DNA of 64,000 nt from Hyphomicrobiales bacterium (GTDB taxonomy: Bacteria > Pseudomonadota > Alphaproteobacteria > Rhizobiales > Xanthobacteraceae), in the NCBI GenBank assembly GCA_021323775.1, contig JAJPKK010000114.1, forward strand, positions 1 through 64,000, given 5' to 3'. Position numbers and translations under genes: made by a program. The number at the start of each line of letters is the position of its first letter. The stretch's first letter is position 1. The notes beneath the pieces are model-generated. The model was not told the DNA's origin, made no database searches, and saw only the letters and a list, made by a program, of their open reading frames with translations. Shown here one piece after another: positions 26,552-35,351 of this stretch.

Positions 26552-27889
26552 ATGTCGTGGTTTCGCAAGATTGTAGTCGGGGCGGCTACGGGCGCCGCTT
26601 TGCTCGCGTTTGGTCTCGGTCCGGGATTTCCCCAGGGCGGGCCGCGCGGGACGACGGTGAGCGCTGAGACCAGCCGGCAGCTCGAAGTGCTCGGCAAAGT
26701 GCTGGACATCGTGCGTTCCGACTACGTCGACAAGCCTGACGACCAAAAGCTCCTCACCGCAGCGATTGACGGAATTGTCAAGTCGCTGGACCCGCATTCG
26801 AGCTACATGGATGCGAAGAGCTATCGCGATATGCAGGCGACGACCAGCGGCCAATTCGGCGGCCTGGGCATGCAGGTCAACATGGAGGACGGTGTCCTCA
26901 AGGTGGTGTCTCCGATTGACGATACGCCCGCCGCGAGGGCTGGAATTCTGGCGGGCGACGTCATCAACCAGGTCGACGGCGCGCCGGTCAAAGGTATGAC
27001 CTTGACCCAGGCGGTGGAGAAGATGCGGGGCAACCCCGGCACCGAGGTTCGCCTGGAAATCATACGCAAGGGCAAGGATGCGCCGCTCAATTTGACCCTG
27101 GTGCGCGAAATCATCAAGGTCAGCGCGGTCCGCCAGCAGGTCGAAGGAAATGACGTCGGCTACATCCGCCTCACCCAGTTTACCGGTCGTGTCGCGGACG
27201 ATCTCAAGCAGGCGGTGCAGGCCATCCAGGCGAAGATCCCGCCGGACCAGCTCAAGGGCTACATCCTCGACCTGCGCAACAATCCGGGCGGCCTGCTGGA
27301 TCAGGCGGTGCGGGTGGCGGGAGCGTTTCTGGAGAGCGGCGAGATCGTCTCGATCCGCGGACGCGATTCCGACCATGTGCAGCGGTTCAATGCTGTGCCC
27401 GGCGATCTTGTCGACGGCAAGCCGCTGATCGTGCTGATCAACGGCGGGTCGGCATCCGCCTCGGAAATCGTTGCCGGCGCTTTGCAGGACCAGAAGCGCG
27501 CGACCATCGTCGGGTCGCGAACATTCGGCAAGGCGTCGGTGCAGACCATCATCCCGCTGGGCCCGGGCAACGGCGCGCTGCGGCTGACCACGGCTCGCTA
27601 TTACACGCCGTCAGGACGCTCGATACAGGCGCAGGGCATCGCGCCGGACATCGAGGTGCTCCAGGATGTGCCGAAAGAGGTCACGGACCGGCAGCCGCAA
27701 ACCCGCAGTGAAGCCAGTCTGCCTGGCCACCTCAAGGCGGAGGGCGAGGAGCAGACCGGCTCGCAGTCCTACGTTCCGCGGGACGAGAAGGACGACAAGG
27801 CGCTGCAGACCGCCCTCGCGCTCCTTCGCGGCACCGAGACCAACCCGGCCTTCCCGCCGAACGCGAAGCAGGCGGCGTCGGTGCATTGA
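26552..27889 (+). CDS. ctpA: Carboxy-terminal processing protease (S41 family)
   Basis: An exported serine protease that trims or degrades periplasmic proteins. The N-terminal hydrophobic segment is followed by a PDZ domain (about 90-170; GGLGMQVNMEDGVLKVVSP) and the S41 protease domain. The nucleophile Ser302 lies in INGGSASASEIVAGAL and the general base Lys327 in RTFGKASVQT. Their 25-residue spacing equals that of well-studied C-terminal proteases. A C-terminal polar tail of about 80 residues ends the 445-aa protein. An AGGAAG ribosome-binding site precedes the ATG. A strong terminator-like palindrome follows the stop. Confidence 0.92.
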   Translation: MSWFRKIVVGAATGAALLAFGLGPGFPQGGPRGTTVSAETSRQLEVLGKVLDIVRSDYVDKPDDQKLLTAAIDGIVKSLDPHSSYMDAKSYRDMQATTSGQFGGLGMQVNMEDGVLKVVSPIDDTPAARAGILAGDVINQVDGAPVKGMTLTQAVEKMRGNPGTEVRLEIIRKGKDAPLNLTLVREIIKVSAVRQQVEGNDVGYIRLTQFTGRVADDLKQAVQAIQAKIPPDQLKGYILDLRNNPGGLLDQAVRVAGAFLESGEIVSIRGRDSDHVQRFNAVPGDLVDGKPLIVLINGGSASASEIVAGALQDQKRATIVGSRTFGKASVQTIIPLGPGNGALRLTTARYYTPSGRSIQAQGIAPDIEVLQDVPKEVTDRQPQTRSEASLPGHLKAEGEEQTGSQSYVPRDEKDDKALQTALALLRGTETNPAFPPNAKQAASVH

Positions 27890-27897
27890 GGTTTGTT

Positions 27898-27935
27898 AAT
27901 CCAAAGACGGCGCATTCACTCGTCGTCTTTGGATT
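27898..27935. terminator. Hairpin between ctpA and hepT (convergent)
   Basis: AATCCAAAGACG and CGTCTTTGGATT form a perfect 12-bp stem around a 14-base loop, 9 bases after the ctpA stop. The stem's ends are A/T-rich (AATCC/GGATT). The hepT stop codon falls in the loop. It may serve as a two-way terminator for converging transcripts. Confidence 0.65.
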
Positions 27936-28299
27936 GTGTGCGTCCAGGCGGGCCCAAGCGTGCGAGCTCAAATTCGACAGCCGCCAACAACGCGGGAAAG
28001 CGCCTGTGCACGGTGCCCCACACGAGGCGTTGTTGCACGTCCTCGTAATCGTGGCGATAGACGTTCCCTGCCCCAGCCATCTCCACCCATGGGATGCCCG
28101 GGTGACGAGCCTTCATGTCATCCGGGAGCCGCCGCGACGCCTCAGAGATAATTTCGAGACAGCGAGTGACTGCGTAAAAAACCAGATCATTGTCGCGAAA
28201 CGCCTCATAATCGAGCCCCTCTACGAACTTGCGGGCAAGGTGGATATTATCGCGGATATGTAGAAGCCGTTTCTCCGGGGCCGAGAACTTAGAAGGCAT
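27916..28299 (-). CDS. HepT-like (DUF86) toxin-family protein
   Basis: A 127-residue helical protein of the DUF86/HEPN group, the toxin half of MntA-HepT pairs, whose members act as RNases. The N-terminal helix (RLLHIRDNIHLARKFVEG) and the middle block AVTRCLEIISEASRRLP are typical. The C-terminal motif reads MAGAGNVYRHDYEDV: the His and Tyr of the usual R-x4-H-x-Y are present, but the Arg position is Gly. The start at MPSKFSAPEK overlaps the 3' end of the nucleotidyltransferase gene by 11 bases, the usual coupling for this pair. Confidence 0.82.
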   Translation of the reverse strand: MPSKFSAPEKRLLHIRDNIHLARKFVEGLDYEAFRDNDLVFYAVTRCLEIISEASRRLPDDMKARHPGIPWVEMAGAGNVYRHDYEDVQQRLVWGTVHRRFPALLAAVEFELARLGPPGRTQSKDDE

Positions 28300-28582
28300 A
28301 CAAGGCGTCGTCTGCGGGGGGCCGCACATAAGGCTTGAGCGCGTTGCGATCGACCACGTCGACAGGACCCGGAAAGAGTGCAGCAACAAAACTTTTCAAC
28401 CTCACGTAGTCATATATATCCTGCACGATCTCCGGCGCGATCTCAACCATAAGGTCGATGTCGCTGTCAGGCCGGTTATCGCCGCGCGCGCGAGAGCCAA
28501 ACAAGGCAACGTGAGTTACACCGCGTGCTCGCAGCGCCGCTTCGTTTTCGCGGAGACGGTCGAGGATTTCCTGGCTATCCAT
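28289..28582 (-). CDS. MntA-like nucleotidyltransferase antitoxin
   Basis: A 97-residue minimal nucleotidyltransferase, the antitoxin partner that in studied pairs adenylylates the HepT toxin. The signature is ALFGSRARGDNRPDSDIDLM, with both catalytic Asp residues. A third Asp lies in PGPVDVVDRNALKPYV. The start at MDSQEILDRL was preferred over one 15 codons upstream. It is the first gene of a two-gene operon with the HepT-like gene and is divergent from ycjX, with 98 bases between the starts. Confidence 0.85.
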   Translation of the reverse strand: MDSQEILDRLRENEAALRARGVTHVALFGSRARGDNRPDSDIDLMVEIAPEIVQDIYDYVRLKSFVAALFPGPVDVVDRNALKPYVRPPADDALYAF

Positions 28583-28680
28583 ATTTTGCCGTATATCACA
28601 ATGATCGTCTCGCTTTGAAGGATCCACAAGGATCCGAGGACCTTGGCTCGTTCCGCCCCACTGTCCACATCGGCTAAACC

Positions 28681-30177
28681 GTGGCCCTGACCCTTTCCGA
28701 CCTCATCGAACAGGCCCGCCTTGCCGCGCGCTCCGTCATGGAATACGGCGAGGGCCTGATCAATCCCACGGTGCGGCTGGGCATTACCGGCCTGTCGCGG
28801 GCCGGGAAAACAGTCTTCATCACCGCGTTGGTGCATGGGCTGGTGCGCAGCGGGCGTTTCCCAGTTTTCGAGGCGCTGTCGGAGGGGCGTATCGCGCGGG
28901 CGCGGCTCGCGCCCCAGCCGGACGACGCTGTGCCGCGTTTCGACTATGAGAGCCACGTTCAGGCCCTGGTGGCGGATCGGGTGTGGCCCGAATCGACCCG
29001 CCAGATCAGCGAATTGCGTCTTGTCATTGAGTATCAGTCACGGTCCGGCGCCATGCGTGAGCTTACGCTCGACATGGTTGACTACCCGGGCGAATGGCTG
29101 CTCGACTTGCCGCTGCTCTCGAAAAGCTTCGAGACGTGGTCGGCTGAGACCCTGGAGCTGTCACGCCGCGCGCCGCGCGCGCAACTCGCCAAGCCGTGGC
29201 TCGCGCATTTGGCGACGCTTGATGTGACGGGCCAGGCAGAGGAGGGCGCAGCCATCGACGCGGCGCGGCTGTTCACCGAATACCTCGCCGCCTGCCGCCA
29301 AGAACGCTACGGCATGACCATGTTGCCGCCGGGCCGTTTCCTCATGCCGGGCGATCTCGCCGGGTCCCCGGCGCTGACGTTCGCCCCGCTGGACGTCGCG
29401 CCCAACGATGCCCCGCCTGCCGGCTCGTTATGGGCGATGATGCGGCGACGCTACGAGGCTTATAAAGACTTCGTGGTGCGGCCGTTCTTCCGCGACCATT
29501 TCGCCCGGCTTGACCGCCAGATCGTCCTTATCGACGCTCTCGCCGCTTTCAACGCCGGGCCAGAAGCGGTGAGCGAACTCCAGGATACATTCCGGTCGCT
29601 GCTCGATTGCTTCGAGGCCGGGCGTCGGAACTTCTTGAGTGCTCTGCTTCGGCCGCGCGCCGACCGCATCCTGTTCGCTGCCACCAAAGCGGATCACCTT
29701 CACCATACGAGCCATGACCGGCTGGAAGCCATCCTTCGCCGCATGGTCGAGCGCGCCATCGCGCGCGCCTACGTGGCCGGCGCCGACGTGGATGTGATTG
29801 CGCTGGCGGCGGTGCGGGCCACGCGCGAAGCGCAGGTGCGGCGGGGCGGCGCAGCGCTTCCCTGCATTGTCGGGGTTCCGATGCCTGACGGGGATTCGGC
29901 CGGCGGCAACCGCAACGGCCCCGACGGCAAGATGCTCGACCGGATGACCGAGGTTGCCGTGTTTCCGGGCGAGCTTCCGAGCGATCCGGAGGCCCTTTTC
30001 GCGCCTGGCGCCGCGCCCTTCCGCGGCCTCGCGGCGGCGCGCGCGGAAGAAGCCGATTTCCGCTTCGTGGCCTTTCGTCCGCCGCCGCTTGAAACAACGG
30101 GTGACGGCGTGCCCGCGTTGCCCCATATTCGGCTTGACCGTGCGCTACAATTCTTGATCGGAGACCGGCTCACATGA
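28681..30177 (+). CDS. ycjX: YcjX-family P-loop protein (DUF463)
   Basis: A predicted nucleotide-binding protein of the YcjX family, linked in other bacteria to envelope stress. The Walker A-like block is GITGLSRAGKTVFITALVH, near residue 35, and a G3/Walker-B-like block is LDMVDYPGEWLLDLPLL. A later ILFAATKADHLHHTSHDR contains a GTPase-like TKAD motif. The length is 498 aa. The start is a GTG without a clear ribosome-binding site, but the ~20 residues before the helix match the family length. It overlaps ycjF by an ATGA, so the two are translationally coupled. Confidence 0.85.
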   Translation: MALTLSDLIEQARLAARSVMEYGEGLINPTVRLGITGLSRAGKTVFITALVHGLVRSGRFPVFEALSEGRIARARLAPQPDDAVPRFDYESHVQALVADRVWPESTRQISELRLVIEYQSRSGAMRELTLDMVDYPGEWLLDLPLLSKSFETWSAETLELSRRAPRAQLAKPWLAHLATLDVTGQAEEGAAIDAARLFTEYLAACRQERYGMTMLPPGRFLMPGDLAGSPALTFAPLDVAPNDAPPAGSLWAMMRRRYEAYKDFVVRPFFRDHFARLDRQIVLIDALAAFNAGPEAVSELQDTFRSLLDCFEAGRRNFLSALLRPRADRILFAATKADHLHHTSHDRLEAILRRMVERAIARAYVAGADVDVIALAAVRATREAQVRRGGAALPCIVGVPMPDGDSAGGNRNGPDGKMLDRMTEVAVFPGELPSDPEALFAPGAAPFRGLAAARAEEADFRFVAFRPPPLETTGDGVPALPHIRLDRALQFLIGDRLT

Positions 30178-31292
30178 ACCGTCCCCACAAGCCTGCGGTA
30201 TTCCGGCTCGACGATCCCGGCATTGTCGTGACGCCGTCGGAGGCGCCGCGCCGCATCGCGGCGCCTTCACCCCACCCTCCTGCTTCCCTCACCCGTCCCT
30301 CCCCCGCAAGCGGGGGAGGGTTAGCGAGGGGGGCGGGGGATGGTGGGGCGGCGGCCGCGCCGGCAACCGAGACTGAGCGCCTGCCCCTTGTGCCGCCGCA
30401 ACGCCGGCGCCTGCCGTGGGCCGGCATGTTCTGGGTGTCGGCTGCGGGCCTCCTGTTGCTGGCGACCGGCCTCGGGATTGCGAACCTGGTCGAGGATCTC
30501 CTCAATCGCGCGGCGTGGCTCGGCGGCATTGGCGCCGCGCTGGCCGCCGTTGCGGCCGTGGCGCTTCTCGCAATCGTGACGCGGGAAGCTCTCAGCCTCT
30601 TGAGGCTTGCCACCATCGACACCTTGCGGCAGCGCGCCGCCGCAATCCTCGTAAGCGACGATCGCGCGGCCGGCCGTGCGCTCGGTCGTGACCTCATTGC
30701 GTTAACACGGCGCATGCCGCGCCTGGCCCGCGCCCGGGCGCGGCTCGAAAGCCATCTCGGCGACATTATCGACGGCCGCGACCTCATTCGCCTGAGCGAG
30801 CGCGAACTGATGGCGCCAATTGACGCCGAGGCAAGGCGTCTGGTCGCCGCCGCGGCCAAGCGCGTGTCGGTCGTGACCGCCTTGAGCCCGCGCGCGGCCG
30901 TCGACATGCTCTTCGTTTTGCTGACCGCTCTTGGGCTGGTGCGGCGGCTGGCCCTCCTCTACGGCGGGCGTCCGGGCACGCTCGGGCTCATCAAGGTGAT
31001 GCGCCATGCCGTGTCGCACATCGCGCTGACGGGCGGCATGGCGGCAAGCGACAGCCTGATCCAGCAGATGATCGGCCACGGCGTCGCCGCCAAGCTCTCA
31101 GCCCGGCTCGGCGAGGGCGTGCTCAATGGCCTGCTGACGGCGCGGCTCGGCCTTGCCGCTATTGAAGCCACGCGGCCGCTTCCGTTCACGGCACTGCGTC
31201 AGCCGGCGCTGAGCGATATTGCGGGTTCGCTGTTGCGGGGCAGCGCAAGTCGCGGCGCCGAGGAAGCTTTGCAGGATCAGAGATCGCCATGA
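30174..31292 (+). CDS. ycjF: YcjF-like (TIGR01620/DUF697) membrane protein
   Basis: A 372-residue inner-membrane protein and the usual partner of YcjX. Two hydrophobic helices lie at about residues 82-105 and 118-140, followed by a helical soluble region and a DUF697-type block (AVDMLFVLLTALGLVRRLALL). The N-terminal tail contains about 27 residues (PHPPASLTRPSPASGGGLARG and onward) translated from a C/G-rich palindrome that resembles intergenic repeats of this genome. The reading frame stays open through it. The gene overlaps both neighbours by ATGA, upstream with ycjX and downstream with a Bug-type binding-protein gene. Confidence 0.82.
   Translation: MNRPHKPAVFRLDDPGIVVTPSEAPRRIAAPSPHPPASLTRPSPASGGGLARGAGDGGAAAAPATETERLPLVPPQRRRLPWAGMFWVSAAGLLLLATGLGIANLVEDLLNRAAWLGGIGAALAAVAAVALLAIVTREALSLLRLATIDTLRQRAAAILVSDDRAAGRALGRDLIALTRRMPRLARARARLESHLGDIIDGRDLIRLSERELMAPIDAEARRLVAAAAKRVSVVTALSPRAAVDMLFVLLTALGLVRRLALLYGGRPGTLGLIKVMRHAVSHIALTGGMAASDSLIQQMIGHGVAAKLSARLGEGVLNGLLTARLGLAAIEATRPLPFTALRQPALSDIAGSLLRGSASRGAEEALQDQRSP
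30270..30348. repeat. Palindromic repeat inside ycjF
   Basis: CCCCACC at 30270 pairs with GGTGGGG at 30342. Within it CCCTCCCCCGC and GCGGGGGAGGG make a long stem with a short AA loop, and CCCTC/GAGGG extends it. The same kind of palindrome appears between genes near 26258 and inside the ligase gene at 59750-60005. Here it is in frame within coding sequence. Confidence 0.75.
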
Positions 31293-32317
31293 GCATAGCT
31301 GCGGTGCGAAATCGGACAGTGCGGCCCGCTCGGGCCGCCGTCCAGGGGAAGGTGACCGGCTCGTTTTTCGCTGCCATAGTCGCGGTATTGGCGTGGAGCG
31401 TTGTCTCCCCCGCCGAGGCCGCGTGGCCGGAGCGGTCGATCACGCTGATCGTGCCCTTTGCTCCGGGCGGGCCGACCGACATCATCGCCCGCATCCTGGC
31501 GACCTCGCTGCACATGTCGCTTGGCCAGCCCATTATCATCGACAACCGCGCGGGCGCTGCCGGCAATACCGGCATGGGCGTGGCCGCGCATGCAGCGCCG
31601 GACGGCTACACCCTGCTGCTGACGTCCACGTCGATTGCGGTCAATCCGGCGCTGTTCAAGAATCTGCCCTACGACCCGTTCCGCGACTTCGCGCCGATCT
31701 CAGAACTCGTCAACGCTCCCAATGTCCTGATCGTGAAGTCGAGTTCGACCATCAAGACTCTTGCCGATCTGGTCGCGCAGGCGAAGGCAAAGCCCGACCA
31801 GTTCAATTACTCGAGCCCTGGCGCCGGGACCAAGTCGCATCTGACGGGCGAACTGCTCAAGCTGCGCGCCGGCATCCAGATGGTGCACGTGCCGTATCGC
31901 GGCGCTGGCCCTGCAACGCTCGCGGTGCTGGAAGGCACCGCGCAGGTTGGCTCAGTCGCGTTGCCGCCGGCAGAGCCGCTGATCAAGGACGGCCAATTGC
32001 GCGCGCTCGCGGTCACCGGCGCACAGCGCTGGTTCTCGTTGCCGGACGTGCCGACGATGATCGAATCCGGGTATCCGAATTTCGTGTCCGACACATTCAA
32101 TGCGCTTTTCGCACCGGCCGGAACGCCTCCCGACATCGTGGCGAGACTCGTTAAGGAAAGCCGTGCCGCATTCGCCAATCCGCAAGCGCGCGAGCAGGCG
32201 CGCAAGGCCGGCTTCGAAATCGTCGCCGGTACGCCCGAGGAGCTGGGCGCACGGGTTGCGGCAGAAGTGCCGGCCGTGCGCGAGCTGGTGGCGAGAGCCG
32301 GGATCAAGGCGGAGTGA
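31289..32317 (+). CDS. Bug-family (TctC-like) solute-binding protein
   Basis: A periplasmic binding protein of the tripartite tricarboxylate transporter type. It has a leader (about residues 22-44, AIVAVLAWSVVSPAEA), then the typical ITLIVPFAPGGPTDIIARIL, the ligand-loop block DNRAGAAGNTGMGVAA, and VPYRGAGPATLAVLEG. The length is 342 aa. No membrane subunits (TctA or TctB) are near, which is common for these expanded families. It is unusual that the gene starts within the ycjF stop (ATGA). This suggests co-translation with the ycjX-ycjF pair, although no functional link is known. Confidence 0.88.
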   Translation: MSIAAVRNRTVRPARAAVQGKVTGSFFAAIVAVLAWSVVSPAEAAWPERSITLIVPFAPGGPTDIIARILATSLHMSLGQPIIIDNRAGAAGNTGMGVAAHAAPDGYTLLLTSTSIAVNPALFKNLPYDPFRDFAPISELVNAPNVLIVKSSSTIKTLADLVAQAKAKPDQFNYSSPGAGTKSHLTGELLKLRAGIQMVHVPYRGAGPATLAVLEGTAQVGSVALPPAEPLIKDGQLRALAVTGAQRWFSLPDVPTMIESGYPNFVSDTFNALFAPAGTPPDIVARLVKESRAAFANPQAREQARKAGFEIVAGTPEELGARVAAEVPAVRELVARAGIKAE

Positions 32318-32542
32318 TGTGGGCCGCTCAGACGTTTGCAGGGGCGACCCTCACAGGCGTTAGGTTAAGCGGTGGCCGAACTCTCGCCGCTCCCTCCTCC
32401 GCAAAGAGGAGAGGAGGAGTCCGTCGCAACGTCGATCCTTAATCTCACCTGACGCCTTTGCAACGACCCTTGCGGTCGCCCCTTCGGGTGGCCCGCCTGT
32501 CGTCCTACATTTATTCCCCTTTGGAGTGGACAGCGAAGTCCA

Positions 32543-33160
32543 TTATCCGACAGGGTCGGGATGGACTTTCGCAAAGGGCGCCGGGATCGGCACAGTTGCG
32601 TGCGCCTCATGCCCTCCCTTAAGTCGCTCCGCAATCGCGTGCAGGTTGGAATCCCGGCAGCCTTGCGCCTCGATTTCCGCAATAGTGGACAAAACGTAAT
32701 CTAGATTCGCCCCGGATCGGCCATGTCCCTGACGTACCAGATGAACCTGATGCTCAATGCTGAGGCGTCCGGCATATTGGGGATGGCTGCGGTCGACCAG
32801 AAAGACGAGGGCAGTCACGTCGCGCGGCGGCGAAGCTGCGAGCGTGATGCGACGCAGCGCTTCAAGGTAAACGGAGGTGACCTGTTCGCGGTCCCGCAAA
32901 TACGCAAGGGTGGCGCCGCGGTCCACTGCCGACACCCGATAGGCGATGCCGCGGCAGGCGCCGCCACGATCGAGGCCAAGCACGAGGCCGGGCTTCTCAG
33001 GCGTGCCGCGATGAACGAGCGAGTACACGCACAGCGCCCGGTGCAAGCCGATGAGGCGCGCCGGGACACGTTCAAGGTACGGGAAATCCGGCCGCCACAT
33101 GAGCGATCCGTAACCAAACACCCAAAGATCTTCATTGGCGGGAGACTGAGGAAGGTGCAT
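32543..33160 (-). CDS. ChaC-like gamma-glutamylcyclotransferase
   Basis: A cytoplasmic enzyme predicted to split glutathione into 5-oxoproline and Cys-Gly. The substrate-binding loop VFGYGSLMWRPDF is near residue 14, and the catalytic Glu is in AYLRDREQVTSVY. The LGLDRGGACRGIAYRV block is typical of ChaC. The length of 205 aa is normal. The 225 bases downstream (32318-32542) hold C/G-rich palindromes (for example around 32465-32500) and no gene. It is divergent from the DUF2125 gene, with 99 bases between the starts, an arrangement I believe occurs in related genomes. Confidence 0.87.
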   Translation of the reverse strand: MHLPQSPANEDLWVFGYGSLMWRPDFPYLERVPARLIGLHRALCVYSLVHRGTPEKPGLVLGLDRGGACRGIAYRVSAVDRGATLAYLRDREQVTSVYLEALRRITLAASPPRDVTALVFLVDRSHPQYAGRLSIEHQVHLVRQGHGRSGANLDYVLSTIAEIEAQGCRDSNLHAIAERLKGGHEAHATVPIPAPFAKVHPDPVG

Positions 33161-33259
33161 GACTGGCGGCTGTGATATGGCAAGGCGGGTTCGCTAACAG
33201 GCGGAGAGGGGCGACGCAAGATCCGATTAGAACATCTGTGACGGCAGCGAGGAGATAGC

Positions 33260-34447
33260 GTGAAGACGCAGGACGGTTCCTCAAAGTCGCGGTCATGGCT
33301 GATTGCCCTGCCTACCGCGATACTCGTTCTCTTAGGCCTCATTTGGTCAGCCTTCTGGTACTGGTCAACGACCGCGGCCGAAGCCACCATGACGGCGTGG
33401 CGCGCGCGCGAGGCCGATGCCGGGCGCGTTTACGGCTGCGCTACAACGAAATTTGGCGGTTACCCGTTCCGCATCGAGGTCGAATGCGCGGAGCCTTCCG
33501 TGGATGATCGCGCGACGGCGCTTTCGATCCGGGCGCACAATATCGCGGCAGTCGCGCAAGTATGGGACCCGACTCTTGTGATCGGAGAAATCGTCGGTCC
33601 GCTCACCGTGGCGCCGCTCGGCGGTTCGCCGGCCGCGACGGCCGATTGGACGCTCGCACAGGCAAGCCTGCGCGGGACGCCGGGCGCCCCCGAGCGTCTT
33701 TCAATCGTCATCGACAAGCCAAACCTTGCAACGGCGCCCACGGGAGGCTCGCTCGCCGCCGCTGAGCATTTGGAATTCCACGGTCGCTTTGCGCCAGAAT
33801 CGACCCCTGGGCATCCGGCGCTCGATCTCGCGCTCGACCTCAGGAGCGCGACCGCGCCGGCGCTCGTGTCTGCGCTCGGAACTTTCGGGCCGCTGGTTTC
33901 GGCTTCCACTGATCTGTCTATCGTTGCGGTGCTGCGCGGGGCCTCCGACCTTGCGCCGAAGCCTTGGGAGCAGCGACTTCGCGAAATTCAGGCCGCCGGC
34001 GGCCGGCTCGAGATCACCAATGCCCGGCTGCAGCAAGGCGATCTGATCGCCACCGCAACAGGCGCGCTGAGCCTCACCGCGCACGGCGCGCTAACCGGCG
34101 ACGTGCGGCTGACCGTGGTCAATTTCACCAAGATCATTCCGTGGCTGGGCATCGACCGCGCGTTTGCCCAAGCCGTGCGGCCAGACACCCTCAACCGCTT
34201 TGCCCCGGCGCTCGACCGGTTGATTCCCGGGCTCGGCAACGTTTTGCGCGGCCGCGATAACGCTGCCAGCACGGCGTCCGCCGACGGCGCAAAACCCGAT
34301 GTGAACGCGGCGCTCGCCGCCGCCGCGCTGGGCGGCCAGCAAGCGGAGCTTGAAGGCCAGCGCGCCGTCACTCTCACCCTCCGCTTCGATGACGGTGCGG
34401 CGTTCCTCGGGCCTCTCAAGGTCGGGCAGGTGCCGCCCCTGTATTGA
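33260..34447 (+). CDS. DUF2125 protein, membrane anchored
   Basis: A 395-residue protein of the alphaproteobacterial DUF2125 family, of unknown function. It has an N-terminal membrane anchor (LIALPTAILVLLGLIWSAFW) and a large periplasmic domain with GCATTKFGGYPFRIEVECAE, where the Cys residues are conserved in the family. The beta-rich repeats resemble AsmA-like proteins. The start is a GTG with GAGGAGA just upstream. The 253 bases after the stop hold nothing I can call. The chaC/DUF2125 divergent pair is often followed by a prephenate dehydrogenase gene in relatives, which is missing here. Confidence 0.82.
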   Translation: MKTQDGSSKSRSWLIALPTAILVLLGLIWSAFWYWSTTAAEATMTAWRAREADAGRVYGCATTKFGGYPFRIEVECAEPSVDDRATALSIRAHNIAAVAQVWDPTLVIGEIVGPLTVAPLGGSPAATADWTLAQASLRGTPGAPERLSIVIDKPNLATAPTGGSLAAAEHLEFHGRFAPESTPGHPALDLALDLRSATAPALVSALGTFGPLVSASTDLSIVAVLRGASDLAPKPWEQRLREIQAAGGRLEITNARLQQGDLIATATGALSLTAHGALTGDVRLTVVNFTKIIPWLGIDRAFAQAVRPDTLNRFAPALDRLIPGLGNVLRGRDNAASTASADGAKPDVNAALAAAALGGQQAELEGQRAVTLTLRFDDGAAFLGPLKVGQVPPLY

Positions 34448-34700
34448 ATTGAGCCGGCGGCGAGACATGCTGTGGCAGCAAGAACAATCGCGATGCAACC
34501 GCGGCTCTGCGGTTGACGCAGCATTTTGGAGAGTTGTTCTGGGAATTTGCCGGGGTGGTACGACGCCCCCTTGAGCGGCGGGCGAGCCATTCTGTGAGGC
34601 CGCAGCCAGACAAGCCCTCCGGCGAGAGTTGCCTGGAGAGTTTGTCCGGCCGCACATGGTTGCTGTCCGCTCAGCAGCGCGCCAGCAATATTTCCGGCCC

Positions 34701-34955
34701 TCAGCGCGTCATCCGCTTTTGCGTCGGGTGCGCTTTGAGGGTCGCTTGCCCGCGAGGTCCACCGGGAGGCCCGCAAAGTTGCACAGTCTGCGTCCCCCAA
34801 TTCTGAGTGTCCACGGTCAGCGTCTCGCACACCTGCTTTGGTATTGCCACCGTGATCTTCCTTTTTTGTTGAGCGGATGCGCTCATCGTTGTTGCGACCG
34901 AGACAATCGCTACGGCGGCCACTCCGATCATCATCTTGCCTATCATGGTGCTCAT
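34701..34955 (-). CDS. Small exported protein, unknown function
   Basis: An 84-residue protein with a clear signal peptide (MIGVAAVAIVSVATTMSASA) and cleavage expected after SAQ. The mature part is about 55 residues, basic at the end. It has two cysteines (KQVCETLTVD and TVQLCGPPGGPRG), which could form a disulfide in the periplasm. I do not recognise a family. It stands alone. Coding is supported by the strong leader and an ATG with a weak GGAATGAG element upstream. Confidence 0.55.
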   Translation of the reverse strand: MSTMIGKMMIGVAAVAIVSVATTMSASAQQKRKITVAIPKQVCETLTVDTQNWGTQTVQLCGPPGGPRGQATLKAHPTQKRMTR

Positions 34956-35077
34956 TCCAGTGTCAGGACACGCACCCCAGCCATGTCAAACATGAAACTC
35001 AATACCGCCGATACAGTTGCCCGCGTGCGGCAGTACCGCGCGGCATTGCTTGAAGATCACGCCTGCGCCAGACCAGA

Positions 35078-35351
35078 TTAATAAATGTTCAGCAAGCACT
35101 CGATTTGCAGCGATTTCCGCTCATATAGAACCATTTCGGAGTCAGTGCCGGGCTTGCCTGGCTTGTCCCCCATCCACGTTGCTTCCTGATCGGCCGAAAG
35201 AAAGACCGCGGACGCCCGCGACAAGCGACGGCAAGCGCGGACAACATGACGACAACGGGGCGATTCGATCACAACGGAACATGCTGCTGTGGAGTTCGAG
35301 CGGCGGCCTGAACGCTCCGCCGAAGGGCGGCGAAGTTCCTCGTGCAATCAA
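35078..35351 (-). pseudogene. Split, decayed duplicate of the TIGR02302 gene 3' end
   Basis: Two fragments resemble the last codons of the gene at 35606-38221. About 35283-35351 translates as PPFGGAFRPPLELHS, against RRFGEAFRPQLELDY in the intact gene. About 35078-35115 translates as SLQIECLLNIY ending at a stop, against LDYIERLLKDY and its stop. DNA identity is high in both (TTCAGCAAGC-CTCGAT is shared). About 170 unrelated bases separate them. This points to an old tandem duplication later interrupted and decayed. The 122 bases from 34956 to 35077 show no gene. Confidence 0.55.
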
